A stretch of 64,000 nucleotides of DNA, taken from contig CM034407.1 in the NCBI GenBank assembly GCA_019925095.2, positions 6,595,210 to 6,659,209 of the forward strand, written 5' to 3'. Below, piece after piece: positions 46,064-56,169 of the stretch. The DNA is from Dendrolimus kikuchii. Its lineage: Eukaryota; Arthropoda; Insecta; Lepidoptera; Lasiocampidae. The position numbers were made by a program, and so were the translations under genes. The notes beneath the pieces were generated by a model. The model had not been told where the DNA came from. It saw nothing but the letters and a program-made list of their open reading frames with translations, and made no database searches. Each line of letters starts with the position of its first letter. Positions within the stretch are counted from its first letter, which is position 1.

Positions 46064-46167
46064 AAGCAAGTGAGGTGTGTAAGAATAAGCCTGAATGGCG
46101 CTAAATTGTTCGTGCCTACCCCGCAAGGGAATTGGCGTAAAGTTATGTATGTATGTATGTATATATA
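46064..46167 (+). mobile_element. RTE-A LINE 3' end, ~100-bp copy with TSD
   Basis: Only the last part (AAGCAAGTGAGGTGTGTAAG ... CCCCGCAAGGGAATTGGCGT) and the (ATGT)n/TA-rich tail are present. The 13-base direct repeat TATTCCCAATAAG flanks it at 46051-46063 and 46168-46180. An extremely 5'-truncated insertion. Confidence 0.9.
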
Positions 46168-46274
46168 TATTCCCAATAAGGGAATTATGCTTTTATGCAA
46201 TATCTATATCTATGTGTTGAGTATTAGATAAACTTTCTATCTTTTAAATTTCAATTAAGTCATAGACCTTTTTT

Positions 46275-46775
46275 TTGTTAACGCCGGGGGAATGCCTTTA
46301 GACATATCGGGCCCCAGGGGACGTCACCGAGGTGTATGTAGGCTTCCGACTGCCGGTGTTACAGAACTTGAAGCACCGACTGCCACACTACCCACTAAAC
46401 TTTCCAGCGTCCCTCCGCATTATAATGAGGCGCCACGGAACCGTAATCATAGATAGGTATGTCTGTCGCGTCACCTCGATGCAAGCCGACAAGGTGGGGT
46501 GTCTCTGGGCCCAGATCACCGCACGGCACTGGGTGTGGTTCGCCGGAAGGGTCCCTCGACCCCCAGTCCCACTACGTTATCGGGAGGAGATGAGCAAAGC
46601 ACCGCCTACGAACCCCTCTTCGCCGTATGCGACAAGGGGTTGCCTGCTCATCCTCCTCCCTTTCCTTTTGGCGGCCTCCTTCTGGAACATAACGTCATCG
46701 CAGAAAGAGGCTACTGCTAGCCAATTCGACTCGCTGTGCACCATCTGGTCGAGTACACTGTACTTATATATATAA
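46275..46775 (+). mobile_element. GC-rich LINE-like fragment
   Basis: A GC-rich block starting 'AACGCCGGGGGAATGCCTTT'. The 147-codon open frame (46332-46775) has no recognisable host domain, and the block resembles the GC-rich piece at 50978-51290 in its start ('GGGAAAATGCTTAACCGATT' there). Probably an untranslated or degraded coding part of one non-LTR family. Confidence 0.5.
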
Positions 46776-46779
46776 ATAA

Positions 46780-48140
46780 CAAGTCAAAGACCTAATAATG
46801 TTCCAAACATTTTCACTTCAAAATTTATGACTATCGAATATTATTTTGATCGACATTATCTATCTACATACTTCCGTATCAAAGAATAATCATGATCTCC
46901 ACTCGACGTTTAAGTATTGCCTTCGTTATCATATTTGTATCGATGGCTCCAGCAGTTCTAGTCATCAACGTGTGTCGTAACCAACTAGATTATAAATTAA
47001 GTATTTCTAATCGAATTGGTTCATTCTTTTTTTATAAATATCGTTTTGCGAGCTTTGTGTGAGCATGTCAAGTCTTAGAATTCATGAATATTCAAGTTTA
47101 AAAGTAATATGCTAAAAAGCAATTTTAGACACCCAAACATTACAACGTGTTAATGGGCCTCATCTCATATGCTAGTTTGCTGTACCTAACTATCCATTCT
47201 TTTACATTGGTAGAAAATTGATATTTTTATTTGTGTAGAGTTTATGTCAAAGCAGTAAGGCAAAAAAATACCTCCATAAAAGTAATCTCAATTTTCTGCC
47301 AATAGTAAGATTAAAAGACTGGATAGTAACAGACTAGGAAAGATACAGGAATCCGACATTGGTCCCGACAGTCGATTTTTAGACTTTTTTTAACAGTCAT
47401 AGATACTCTACCGCCCAGAGATAGCAATAAAGTAGCCAGTAAGACCTATCGACTAAACCACCCTGGTATACCACCGCAACGCCGTAATATTAGAATCTCG
47501 GGAACCGAAGATACTTCCGATAATCCTAAGGGCGTTGAGCCCCTTCTGTTGGTCGGTATCTAGATTGCTTTAACCCTTACAATAACAACAAAACCCTCCC
47601 AAATTAAATATTGCACTATTGATCCACAAATAATTATACATTGGTGTTAAGTTACTATCAGAATATAAGATATATTTTGATTTGAATAGAAATATGTATA
47701 ATGAAGCTAATTGTGTGTGAACCAACACTTGAATGAAGGGTATCTATGAATATTTATGGTAATTCGTGTTGGTTATGAAGTTATGATTGACGGTTAAGTA
47801 ACTGTATGTCGTCGAAATAATCTGAAGCTGGTCAAAAATTTATTAAATATTAACTGTGACCGTCATTTGGTTCACGCGAGGTTTGCAGTTTATAATCTTT
47901 TGTTTTAACAAGCTATACCAGAATCACTACACAACTTGTATATTTAATAAATTTTTCATTTCTTCTTAAAACAATAATTTTACTTATTTTACACCCTTAC
48001 ATTTTTAAACATAATTTTGTAATATTTTAGTTTTGTTTAGTTCTTAATGATTTAACATTTTTATACTATTTAATTATAATTATGCAGATAAATTTATTAT
48101 GAAATAATCAAATAATACAGAATGTTGGTACTTAATAAAT
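46780..48140. other. AT-rich DNA
   Basis: 47208-47335 shows weak similarity to MITE M1 halves ('GTAGAAAATTGATATTT'). Otherwise nothing recognised. Confidence 0.3.
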
Positions 48141-48142
48141 TA

Positions 48143-48342
48143 CATACATACATACATAACTTCACGCCAGTTCCCTTGCGGGGTAGGCACGAACAACAAA
48201 GTGCCATTTAGGCTTATTTTTACACACCTCACTTGCCTCTTTGATATTCATAACTCTTGTCATGCAAGCTCGTCTGTTCTTAAGGCTCCTGACATCACCT
48301 TCCGCTAGTACACGATCAATTTGATCATGGAAGGTGTGTCGT
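48143..48342 (-). mobile_element. RTE-A LINE 3' end, minus copy
   Basis: (TACA)n tail at the left, then the reverse complement of the RTE-A C-terminal coding region up to 'GGAAGGTGTGTCGT'. 5'-truncated. Duplicated flanks are not clear. Confidence 0.85.
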
Positions 48343-48399
48343 AAAAAATTAAATATTAGTATTTACATAAATCATACCTTAAAATGAATTAAATACTGG

Positions 48400-48810
48400 C
48401 GTGACCAATAGGCTGGCTTGCACCTAGGGCAGCGAATCGGCGTTGCCATCCAACGCGGAAATGTGGCCATCATTTTGGGCACGCTCCCCGCCGACAGATT
48501 TGGAGTCAATTTTTTACTTATAGATTTATGTTATTTTGTAAGTATAGGTTTATTTATAGTATTTTTTATAAAAATACTAACAATAAACTATATGTAAAAA
48601 GTATCCTATGTTCATTCTCGGCATCGAAAATATATATATACTGAGTTTCAGCCAAATCGGTCCAGTAGTTTTTACGTGAAAACGGAACAGACAGACAGAC
48701 AGACAGACAGAGTTACTTTCGCATTTATAATATTAATAGGGATGTTATTTTGTAAGTATAGATTTATTTATAGTATTTTTTATAAAAATATTAACAATAA
48801 ACTATATGTA
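48400..48810 (+). mobile_element. LINE tail remnant with 72-bp direct duplication
   Basis: 48415-48500 encodes RIGVAIQRGNVAIILGTLPA, typical of the C-terminal tail of a non-LTR ORF ('AIQRGN...LGT'). The 3' UTR segment 48531-48602 is repeated almost exactly at 48741-48812. The inserted middle holds a repeat scrap with 'AATCGGTCCAGTAGTTTTTA' and (CAGA)n. Confidence 0.6.
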
Positions 48811-48954
48811 CAAATTCAAATTTATTTAGAAAATCCAGTGCCAGAACATTGTTTGTTCGGAACGTTCCCTAAAATATTGACCTCCCTCTTTGAATGGCAA
48901 GGGAACGATCGGCAACAATCAGAACCATATTCTCTATTTTTACTTTTACCTTAT

Positions 48955-49135
48955 AGTCCTCAATAGGTAGGACAGCTGCCTTTTCAAATGACCTGGGTTC
49001 GAGTCCTGGCTGATATAAAACAGAGAAAAAACAAATATTCATAGACAACGTTAACACTAACTTTTATATGGATAACCACTTTCCACCAGGTGGGTGGGCC
49101 ATCAGCCTGTATGTTGTGTTCAAAATGTAAAAAAT
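48955..49135 (+). mobile_element. SINE-C with LINE-B-like tail
   Basis: A tRNA-like head with 'GGTAGGACAGCTGCC' and a B box in 'GGGTTCGAGTCCTGG', followed by 'CCACTTTCCACCAGGTGGGT' and 'GGCCATCAGCCTGTATG', the same tail as LINE-B. This is the usual design of a SINE that borrows a LINE 3' end. Confidence 0.7.
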
Positions 49136-49139
49136 GGAA

Positions 49140-49665
49140 ATTCAAAGCTAAAAAACATGATTTCAAGCTGCCGGTCATATATAAAAACCACTCTTATTTT
49201 ACATAAACACACTTATGTAAGTTTACAAACAGTTTGACCCCAAATTGTCATAAGCTTGGACTACTTCAAAAGCCAGCCATATAAACAAACAAGCTTATTA
49301 GATATTGTCAATCATGTTTTGGTTGTATTTCGGCAGTTTGCAATTCAACATTTTAATAATTTTAATTTACAAAACCAGGTGATTTTATCGGCCGATTAAG
49401 GTAATTGCCGGAAATCCATATAATTACTAATTAGATATACGACACATTTAGCAATAATAATAACCATTTGTATAAAATATCGATTACTAAAATACCTTAA
49501 ATAATTATCATAATTTAAAGCTTTTTTTAAATAGATATAGTTTCTTGCAAAAATGTTGTTAAATTCAAATTTTGTGCAGTAAATATAATAATAGTAATAT
49601 ACGTACCAAATATTAGTATTATCTTATTCCAATTGTGTGTTCCATATTAATTCCTGTTCGTTAAC
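49140..49665. other. AT-rich DNA
   Basis: No supported gene or repeat. Confidence 0.3.
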
Positions 49666-49671
49666 TTATGA

Positions 49672-49980
49672 CACACGTGGTAGCGTAATGGCTAGCGCAC
49701 GCGTCCCAAACTCAAAAGACGCGGGTTCGATCCTGGCCGGAACGCATGCGCCACTTAGTCAATTTTCTGACCTAATGTGCATATTGTTACAATTACCACC
49801 TGCTAACAACGGGAAAGGAAACCATCGTGATGCAACCTGCACATCGAGATAACCTATGTGTCAAACCTGCCAAGCCGCCTTGGACAAGCGTGGCGGGTAT
49901 ACTGTCCGTTTCCCCTATAACGGGAGGCCTGAGCCCAGCAGTGGGACGTTTATGGGTTGTTATTATTAAAAAAAAAAAAC
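49672..49980 (+). mobile_element. SINE-B, plus copy, poly-A tailed
   Basis: The tRNA-derived head GTGGTAGCGTAATGGCTAGC (A box) and GGGTTCGATCCTGG (B box), a conserved body, then 'GGCCTGAGCCCAGCAGTGGG', 'ACGTTTATGGGTTG' and a TTATTATTAAAAAAAAAAAA tail. Open frames on both strands are repeat-derived. It matches the minus copy at 14890-15206. Confidence 0.9.
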
Positions 49981-50015
49981 TGTGCAAAAGTATTTTGTGT
50001 AACGCATCTACTTAC

Positions 50016-50156
50016 ATACATAACTTCTAGCCAGTTCCCTTGCGGGGTAGGCACGAACAACAGAGCGCCATTTAGGCTTATTCCTACACACCTCATTTGC
50101 TTCTTTAACATTCATAACTCTTGTCATGCACGCTCGTCTGTTCTTAAGGCTCCTGA
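50016..50156 (-). mobile_element. RTE-A LINE 3' end with TSD
   Basis: The (TACA) tail is short. The element ends at 'GGCTCCTGA' inside the coding part. The 11-base direct repeat CATCTACTTAC flanks it at 50005-50015 and 50157-50167. Confidence 0.9.
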
Positions 50157-50206
50157 CATCTACTTACTACAAATAATTCTTATGTTTTTTTAATACAACA
50201 TGTTAG

Positions 50207-50422
50207 ATGCTAACAAGAAACCACTTACATAAGCGTCGAAGTGTACCACATTACACGACAAACGTAACAAACAGTGGAAATGCCGTTACTCGAGGCCGTA
50301 AAAGCAATCGTAACGGTAACGCGCTAGGATCTACGGTTGAAGTCGGAAAATTGACCGATTTGATAGAAACTCCTTTGTTCAATACAATTGTAGTTTACGC
50401 CTGTTACACAAAGAGACTTTGA
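50207..50422 (+). CDS. Unidentified 71-codon ORF
   Basis: An ATG immediately after a strong acceptor-like tract (poly-T, then ACATGTTAG at 50206) opens 71 codons to TGA. The middle part (VTRGRKSNRNGNALGSTVEV, then GKLTDLIETPLFN) has more even composition than the AT-rich surroundings. No family is recognised. A CGTAACGGTAACG repeat lies inside. It could be a real exon, repeat-derived coding sequence or chance. Confidence 0.15.
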   Translation: MLTRNHLHKRRSVPHYTTNVTNSGNAVTRGRKSNRNGNALGSTVEVGKLTDLIETPLFNTIVVYACYTKRL

Positions 50423-50977
50423 GAAGCTTAGATTCTAAAGTTGTGACGCCTAGAAACTTATTGTTTGGAATCGGACCTCTGTTTGTACCGTAACATTTTA
50501 TAGTTTGACATTTGTAAATTGTTGTTGGATTCGAAATTAAGAAATGTAAAATAAAACACGTATTTTTTTGTCTTCATAAATTATATCTTAAGAATAATAA
50601 TTAAAGCTTCGAAAGGTATTCTTAATTGGATTTTATAAAAATAGAATTACTAAAATAACAATCGTCTAGTAAACCACGCCCACTACTAACATTATGATAC
50701 TTTATATTGTTTCTTAGTGTCGATTTTTCAATCAACAGATAAAAGTTATTTATAAGAATAAAATGCAACATGGGAAAATAAAATGACAGTTGCATGAATT
50801 CATTCATTTTTTAATCTAGTCAGGTTATAATTTATTTGACTGATCTTAATGATCTTATTTGACTTTTATCTGATGATTGAAATAATATGCATATATATTG
50901 GACTGTATTGTCTATGAATAAATAACTTATTATGTATAATATTATAAAATTCTGAAAAAAATAAACAACGGGATAAG

Positions 50978-51292
50978 TCTTTTTTTTTTTGAGGCGAGGG
51001 AAAATGCTTAACCGATTTACGCACAATCTGGGCCGTTACTAGGGGAACGACACGCGTCGGTCGGGTGCGATAACACTGCAGCAATAATATTCTCTTGGCA
51101 GTGCTCCGTCCGCGATCGACGTCACAGAATAGTGTGGAAGACTCCGAGCGTTGCTACACGAGCGAGCAACCCCAATACCCACTAAAAACCCCCTCCTCCC
51201 TGTCGACCCTGCGCTTTTGTTTGTGTTGGAAAGGCTGAGATTTAGAACGTAGTTACACCCAGTCGGACGGGAATAGACTATATCAACTACGG
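50978..51292 (+). mobile_element. GC-rich LINE-like fragment
   Basis: A GC-rich block after a poly-T run: 'GGGCCGTTACTAGGGGAACG', 'GTCCGCGATCGACGTCACAG', 'CCCCCTCCTCCCTGTCGACC'. Non-coding in meaningful frames. It directly abuts Repeat E at 51296. Confidence 0.5.
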
Positions 51293-51295
51293 AGA

Positions 51296-51728
51296 ACAAG
51301 ATATTTTTTTTAGATTTCTTGTCGGTTTGTCTGTTTGATCGGGATTCACGTAAAAACTACTGGGCCGATTTCGATGCGGTTTTCGCTGATCGACAGAAAA
51401 TACTTAGACTTAAAATGTGCGCTACTTTTTCTCCTGGGTATTCCGTAGGAATTTATCCGGAATAATTTTAAAAGGCTACATTAAAAGAAATCGAATTCAC
51501 GTGGTTTTTCACATAAAATGTGTGATATTTTTTTATCCCGAGATTCCCGCGGGGATCTTCCCGGAAGCGGTTTAAAGTTGTTTGGATGCATAAAAATTAT
51601 CTTATTCCGGCACAGTTTTCACTAAAACGATAGCTTACATTCTTTTCTTATGCTGCGGTTTTGTGTCCCGAGAATCCCGCGGTAATTTCAAGTTAAGCGT
51701 GTACGAAGTCGCGGGCATATCCTAGTTA
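51296..51728 (+). repeat. Repeat E, plus copy
   Basis: Blocks 'GATTCACGTAAAAACTACTG', 'GGCCGATTTCGATGCGG', 'TTCCCGGAAGCGGTTTAAAG', 'CGGCACAGTTTTCACTAAAA' and the end 'GTACGAAGTCGCGGGCATAT' plus CCTAGT. A near-complete copy. Confidence 0.85.
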
Positions 51729-52041
51729 TAGATATAAGATAATTGTAACGCATATACGGGTATTGTCGATAAATCTGAGTTACAAGTTTTGCAGAAAGTA
51801 CAAATTTTGTTTACTTCTAAAGGTGGTTACCATATTTTCGCTGTTATTTCAACTGGCATTTGTTGAAACACATTATGATTGCTGCGTAAAGTTGTTTACG
51901 ACTAAAATCCGGTTTTGGTTATTTTTAAAAACACCATACTATCCGTTGGTTTTGATGAAAGATATGGCTCGAGTTCCTAACAAGCTGTGCCCGTGACATC
52001 GTTCGCGCGCGATTACAAATTATACGGCCTCTGTATTTTAT

Positions 52042-52169
52042 AGCCGGTTCCTATATCTTCATCATCATTCTATTCACTTGCCTTACCATGGGTACAAATT
52101 TGACATTACCTATTTCTTCGGAGCTTATGTCAAATTTTAACCGCTCCGTAGATATAGCAACCGGCCATT
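52042..52169. mobile_element. MITE M1, full copy
   Basis: Left AGCCGGTTCCTATATCTTCA, right GTAGATATAGCAACCGGCCA. An ATCATC insertion expands the left arm. Confidence 0.8.
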
Positions 52170-52605
52170 AGTTATTTACGCATTTGCCCTGCTTGGAACT
52201 CATGGACCAGTGTTCGATTCCTGTAATTTTCACAAATAAACTTTCGGTTATTTATTATCTGATTGTTTAGGATCGCTTTCAGAGTAATTTTCAATTGTAT
52301 ATTGCCTATAATACACTTAGCTTTAGGATACACAACGCATTTGTTTGTCAACCGCTTTTTTTTATTTAAGTTCGTGTTTCAATTTAGTTGCTATAATTTT
52401 CGTTGAGCCCTTTAGAAATCAATTCGAGTCAAACTTTCAGATAAACTCACAGGCGAAACATCTTAAAACATGCCTATAAATCCTAGTTTTTTCGTAAATA
52501 TTTTGAAATTAAAGAGCTTACCTAGATTTTACTGAAAAATTTATATTATTAGTAAAAATACACTTTCACCTTTTTAAATAAAATAATTTACTATACAGTC
52601 ATTTC
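52170..52605. other. AT-rich DNA
   Basis: No supported gene or repeat. Confidence 0.3.
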
Positions 52606-52609
52606 TATG

Positions 52610-52765
52610 ACGGTCTCAGTGTTTGAATAGGCTGAGGCCTTTACAGGCCTAGCTCACTAGAATGCCCAGATACGATTCCAGGCATGGTAAATTTCGTATA
52701 CGAACTCGTTATTTACTATGTTCCGAGTGTAGATCGGCACCAGGTCTGTTGTATAATACCTATAA
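52610..52765 (-). mobile_element. SINE-A, minus copy (partial)
   Basis: 'GGTCTCAGTGTTTGAATAGG', 'GATACGATTCCAGGCATGGT' and 'AGATCGGCACCAGGTCTGTT' align in reverse with SINE-A. Strongly diverged. Confidence 0.65.
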
Positions 52766-53055
52766 CATAGCGATATATAATTTGTTTCTGTATACTTATT
52801 AATTAATAAGTTTGTTACAATGAATAAATTCGAAAGTAAATTTCTTTGTTCCTTCTTCACAGCGTTGAAAGTGAATTGATTATCAAGAAATTTCACGTGT
52901 ATATATCGATAACGGATTTAAAAATATGATAATTTTTATCCTGGTAAATGTAATAATTTCTTTGGGGAGGTGATTCAATATCTACGCGAACGAAACTGTG
53001 TATAAAACTCTAATACATTAATAATTTTTAGTGAAAATAAAACGACTCATTAACT

Positions 53056-53235
53056 TTCGGGTGATTGGAGTGCTGTATCCTACCTCGGACAACGGATCAG
53101 TATGGCATCCCAGCGAGGCAACGTAGCTTGCCTTCTAGGAACCTTAGCCATTGCCTTCGATGACCTTACCGTATTCTACTTACAGTCTTAAAGGATTATA
53201 GGTCGAATACAATATAAGTTAAGTTTCCTTAATTG
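53056..53235 (-). repeat. Interspersed repeat, family D, copy 3
   Basis: The reverse complement carries 'AAGGCAATGGCTAAGGTTCC', 'AAGGCAAGCTACGTTGCCTC' and 'GCTGGGATGCCATACTGATC', matching 1795-1992 and 12724-12880. Confidence 0.75.
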
Positions 53236-53239
53236 TTCT

Positions 53240-54190
53240 AGTTTATAATTTAATATAATTCAATTTAAAAAACCACGACCCAAAGAGCAGGCGCGCTTTA
53301 AAATGTGATAGTCGATTTTTGTACAAAAAAATGTCAGAAAAAATTCTTTATGTAATTCATTACATTTGTATTTTCAGTAAAAATATAATATTAATATTGA
53401 CTAAAACCTAACTCGTTACCCAGTCATTGCAGTCTGTTTTCTATGATACAATAGATGGTAATTCACGAGAGGTGAAAATGACATATTTAGGCACGAGATG
53501 GTTTGGCGCACGAGCGTAGCGAGGGCTCTAATAATTCGATTGCCTAAATAGGCCTTTAACCCGAGGTTAACACTCTGCTTTTCCATTCGAATAGGAGTAA
53601 AGTAAATAATAACTGATTAGTTAAACAAACAACTACTTCTCTAATAAAATTAGGCGTTAAAACCATATCTAAATTTGAATAAACATCACCACGTACGTCA
53701 CATATGCAACGTCAAGGTTTTTTTCTGTGGCATTCTACAAGCCAGTATTTTTTAAGTCACTGATGATAGTAAATATTTCGCTCAAATTTATGTAAATTAA
53801 ATAATAATTTGGTAAAAAGTAATTTATAAGTATAAAATGATGTAACAAAATTGTCGATATATTTTATAACAATTTGCGCTGCAATTTATAATAGAGGCTG
53901 TAAAAAAGTTGAGATATGAGTCGCATGTATTTATTATCTACGGTTCATAAAATTTTCTAAACTTTTTGACAGCAGGGAGAATCGTTTCCCAGGAATGAAA
54001 GTGCTGTTTTTATCCCTGTGATTAGGCAACTCCAAGCGTACTTTCAGTATATGAGAAATGGAAAAGTACTTCTCAAAACAATTTTAGATAAAAAATTAAA
54101 TTAAAAATAATTTTTCATAAAAACATGAAAATAACATTACAATGAACCCTATCACGAAGTCATTGTACTCGAAACTAAAAAGAAATATAA
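53240..54190. other. AT-rich DNA
   Basis: Contains the common repeat word 'GGCGCACGAGCGTAGCGAGG' near 53505. No gene recognised. Confidence 0.3.
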
Positions 54191-54198
54191 AATAGCCA

Positions 54199-54293
54199 CT
54201 AAAGCCTCCAAACGCTAGATTCGCGAGGTCTTTCCGCATCCTCGTATTGCGGCGCTTGCGCATCGAGTTTGTTGACCCGACGCCGTCGTGTTA
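54199..54293 (-). CDS. Candidate terminal coding exon, unknown protein
   Basis: On the minus strand a good acceptor (TGTTGTCCTACGTTCAG, ending at 54294) is followed by a phase-1 frame. It encodes TRRRRVNKLDAQAPQYEDAE then RPRESSVWRL and a TAG stop at 54199-54201. The stretch is GC- and CpG-rich inside AT-rich DNA and its composition is protein-like, with a basic then an acidic part. No family is recognised and no upstream exon was found. The plus strand also has an open frame through part of it. It could equally be a regulatory CpG island. Confidence 0.25.
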
Positions 54294-54459
54294 CTGAACG
54301 TAGGACAACAACACACGCACAAATATATTTGTTATATATATACTTATACATGTGTAGAATAGTTAGAAAGATTAACTATCAATCGAATTGTTTTATTTGA
54401 TAATTTTGTTATACCAGTAACAAAGTTATCATATAATATATATATATTAACAATTTACT

Positions 54460-54596
54460 TAAGAACAGACGAGCGTGCATGACAAGAGTTATGAATGTCA
54501 AAGAAGCAAGTGAGGTGTGTAAGAATAAGCCTAAATGGCGCTCTGTTGTTCGTGCCTACCCCGCAAGGCAACTGGCGTAAAGTTATGTATGTATGT
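54460..54596 (+). mobile_element. RTE-A LINE 3' end with TSD
   Basis: 'AAGAACAGACGAGCGTGCAT' to the (ATGT)n tail. The 11-base direct repeat AACAATTTACT flanks it at 54449-54459 and 54597-54607. 5'-truncated. Confidence 0.9.
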
Positions 54597-54869
54597 AACA
54601 ATTTACTATTACATATTTGAGCCTGTATACAGAGCTTACCAAGTACCTGAGGGATTGATCATACGATCAGAGAGCTTAGTGCCTATCTAGGACAATGTAT
54701 CAATATGCGACCCAACAAGTCAATTTTCAAATTTTAATTCAAGTCAAAAATCTCAACTTTCTGTTCTTAAGTTATAGTCTCAATATATTTATAGTCCCGT
54801 GAGACCATTCAGCTTTTCAACCTTACTGCTAGGTAGCACTAGCAATACTAATATTAGTAAATTCTATAC

Positions 54870-55110
54870 TAGAGACATTTGAATGCGAGTATGCCGCGGG
54901 TCAAACCCTAGTAAGTAGCCCTATTTAACTTACATAAAAACTGAATTTTAAATTTGTTGTACGAGCATTTTTTTACAAATTACAGCCTGTTGAAACCTTA
55001 CCCCAAAATTTGTATTTTTGTTTTGGTTCCTTAATTTTTGTGTTAAAATTGGTCCAGCCTTTTCAGAGATTAGCCGTAACAAACAGACAGACGGACAAAA
55101 ATATTGAAAA
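54870..55110. repeat. Degraded repeat fragments
   Basis: 'AATGCGAGTATGCCGCGGGT' with CCTAGTA at the left and 'ATTGGTCCAGCCTTTTCAGA' with AACAAACAGACAGACGG at the right are the two ends of a common lepidopteran repeat type. The middle is AT-rich. Confidence 0.5.
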
Positions 55111-55214
55111 TTTATTATGATATACTTTCAAATGCATTTAGTAAAAAGCTGTTATTTTGACATTACAAACGGACACTTACATTTTATTTATTATATATAT
55201 AATAAACCTTTCTT

Positions 55215-55330
55215 GAAAAATTATCTAACTAATGGTGAAAACCGTTTAAAAATACGTTGCGTGGTTTAGGAGTTAGCGAATATACAGACAGACGCGAAAA
55301 GCGACTTTGTTTTATACTATGTAAAGATTA
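55215..55330 (+). repeat. Interspersed repeat, family C, copy 2
   Basis: 'AATGGTGAAAACCGTTTAAA', 'GCGTGGTTTAGGAG' and 'GCGACTTTGTTTTATACTAT' match 1190-1310. Confidence 0.65.
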
Positions 55331-55604
55331 TTCTATCGACATTGTAAATCCTGAAAATATACTGTTTAGGAAAATTGCTATTTTTGTAAATGTTTTGATA
55401 CTACACAAAAAATTTGTAATCACACAAGCATATCTTTGGCATGTAAAATTGTTATTTATTTTCCTAAAATATCAATAAATATATACAAGTTTAAAATCAC
55501 CTACATTACCTTTCGTCGTCCAAGAAAAATAACAAACTGTTATATTACTGTATTAGATTATTTTATTCTTTCCCTTTCAAACAAAAGTAAGGGATAGAAA
55601 TATT

Positions 55605-55796
55605 ATGAAGAGAAAGTTAGAAAGTCATAAAGCAACGTGCTCTAAGAACAGTAGGTCAAACGAAACAAATGGTAAAAATATGCGTTGTTTAAAATCATGT
55701 CAGCAATGTTATGAAAAAGAACAATGCACTTATGTTTGTAGAGAACCAAAAATATGCGTAAAGGTTGATATTATCTATAATATTCAAATTTTCTAA
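55605..55796 (+). CDS. Cysteine-rich 63-codon ORF, unidentified
   Basis: The ATG at 55605 opens 63 codons with seven cysteines. The spacing in MRCLKSCQQCYEKEQCTYVC is C-x3-C-x2-C-x5-C-x3-C, followed by another C six residues on. There are many K/R/N residues and no signal peptide, so if real it would be an internal or 3' exon. A pyrimidine-rich tract (TTCTTTCCCTTTC) lies about 30 bases upstream. No family is recognised; a chance ORF is quite possible. Confidence 0.2.
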   Translation: MKRKLESHKATCSKNSRSNETNGKNMRCLKSCQQCYEKEQCTYVCREPKICVKVDIIYNIQIF

Positions 55797-55859
55797 ACAT
55801 GCCGTGTCTGTACATTGAGTCTATTTAAAAAACACAACTGGAATAGACTATATAAAAAT

Positions 55860-56165
55860 TATGTAAAATACGATGCAAAAATTTGTTTAGATTTCCTGTC
55901 TATTTGTTCCCGATTCACGTAAAAACTACTGGGCCGATTTCGATACGGTTTTCGCTGATCGATAGCAAATTCTTTGATTTAAAATCTGCGTTAATTTTTA
56001 TTTTGGGAATAATTTAAAAAGGATACGTTTAAAAAAAATCGAGTTCCAATGTCATTTTTTCTCTATCTATAGCAAATTTTATGTAATAAAATGCGTGTTT
56101 TTGTATCCCGGGAATCCCGCGGGAATTTCAAGTCAAGCGTGGACGAAGTCGCGGGCATATACTCG
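55860..56165 (+). repeat. Repeat E, plus copy (internally deleted)
   Basis: 'GATTCACGTAAAAACTACTG', 'GGCCGATTTCGATACGG', 'CCCGGGAATCCCGCGGGAAT', 'GTGGACGAAGTCGCGGGCAT'. Shorter than 51296-51728, lacking the central CGGTTTGAAGTTGTTCGG part. Confidence 0.85.
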
Positions 56166-56169
56166 TTCA

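Noticed and set aside
46332..46775. 147-codon plus-strand open frame as a host gene
   Set aside because: It lies in a GC-rich block resembling non-LTR element sequence, has an overlapping open frame in another phase and no domain.
49680..49745. tRNA gene (A and B boxes present)
   Set aside because: It is the head of SINE-B: the sequence continues into the SINE body and a poly-A tail, and a second copy exists at 14890-15206.
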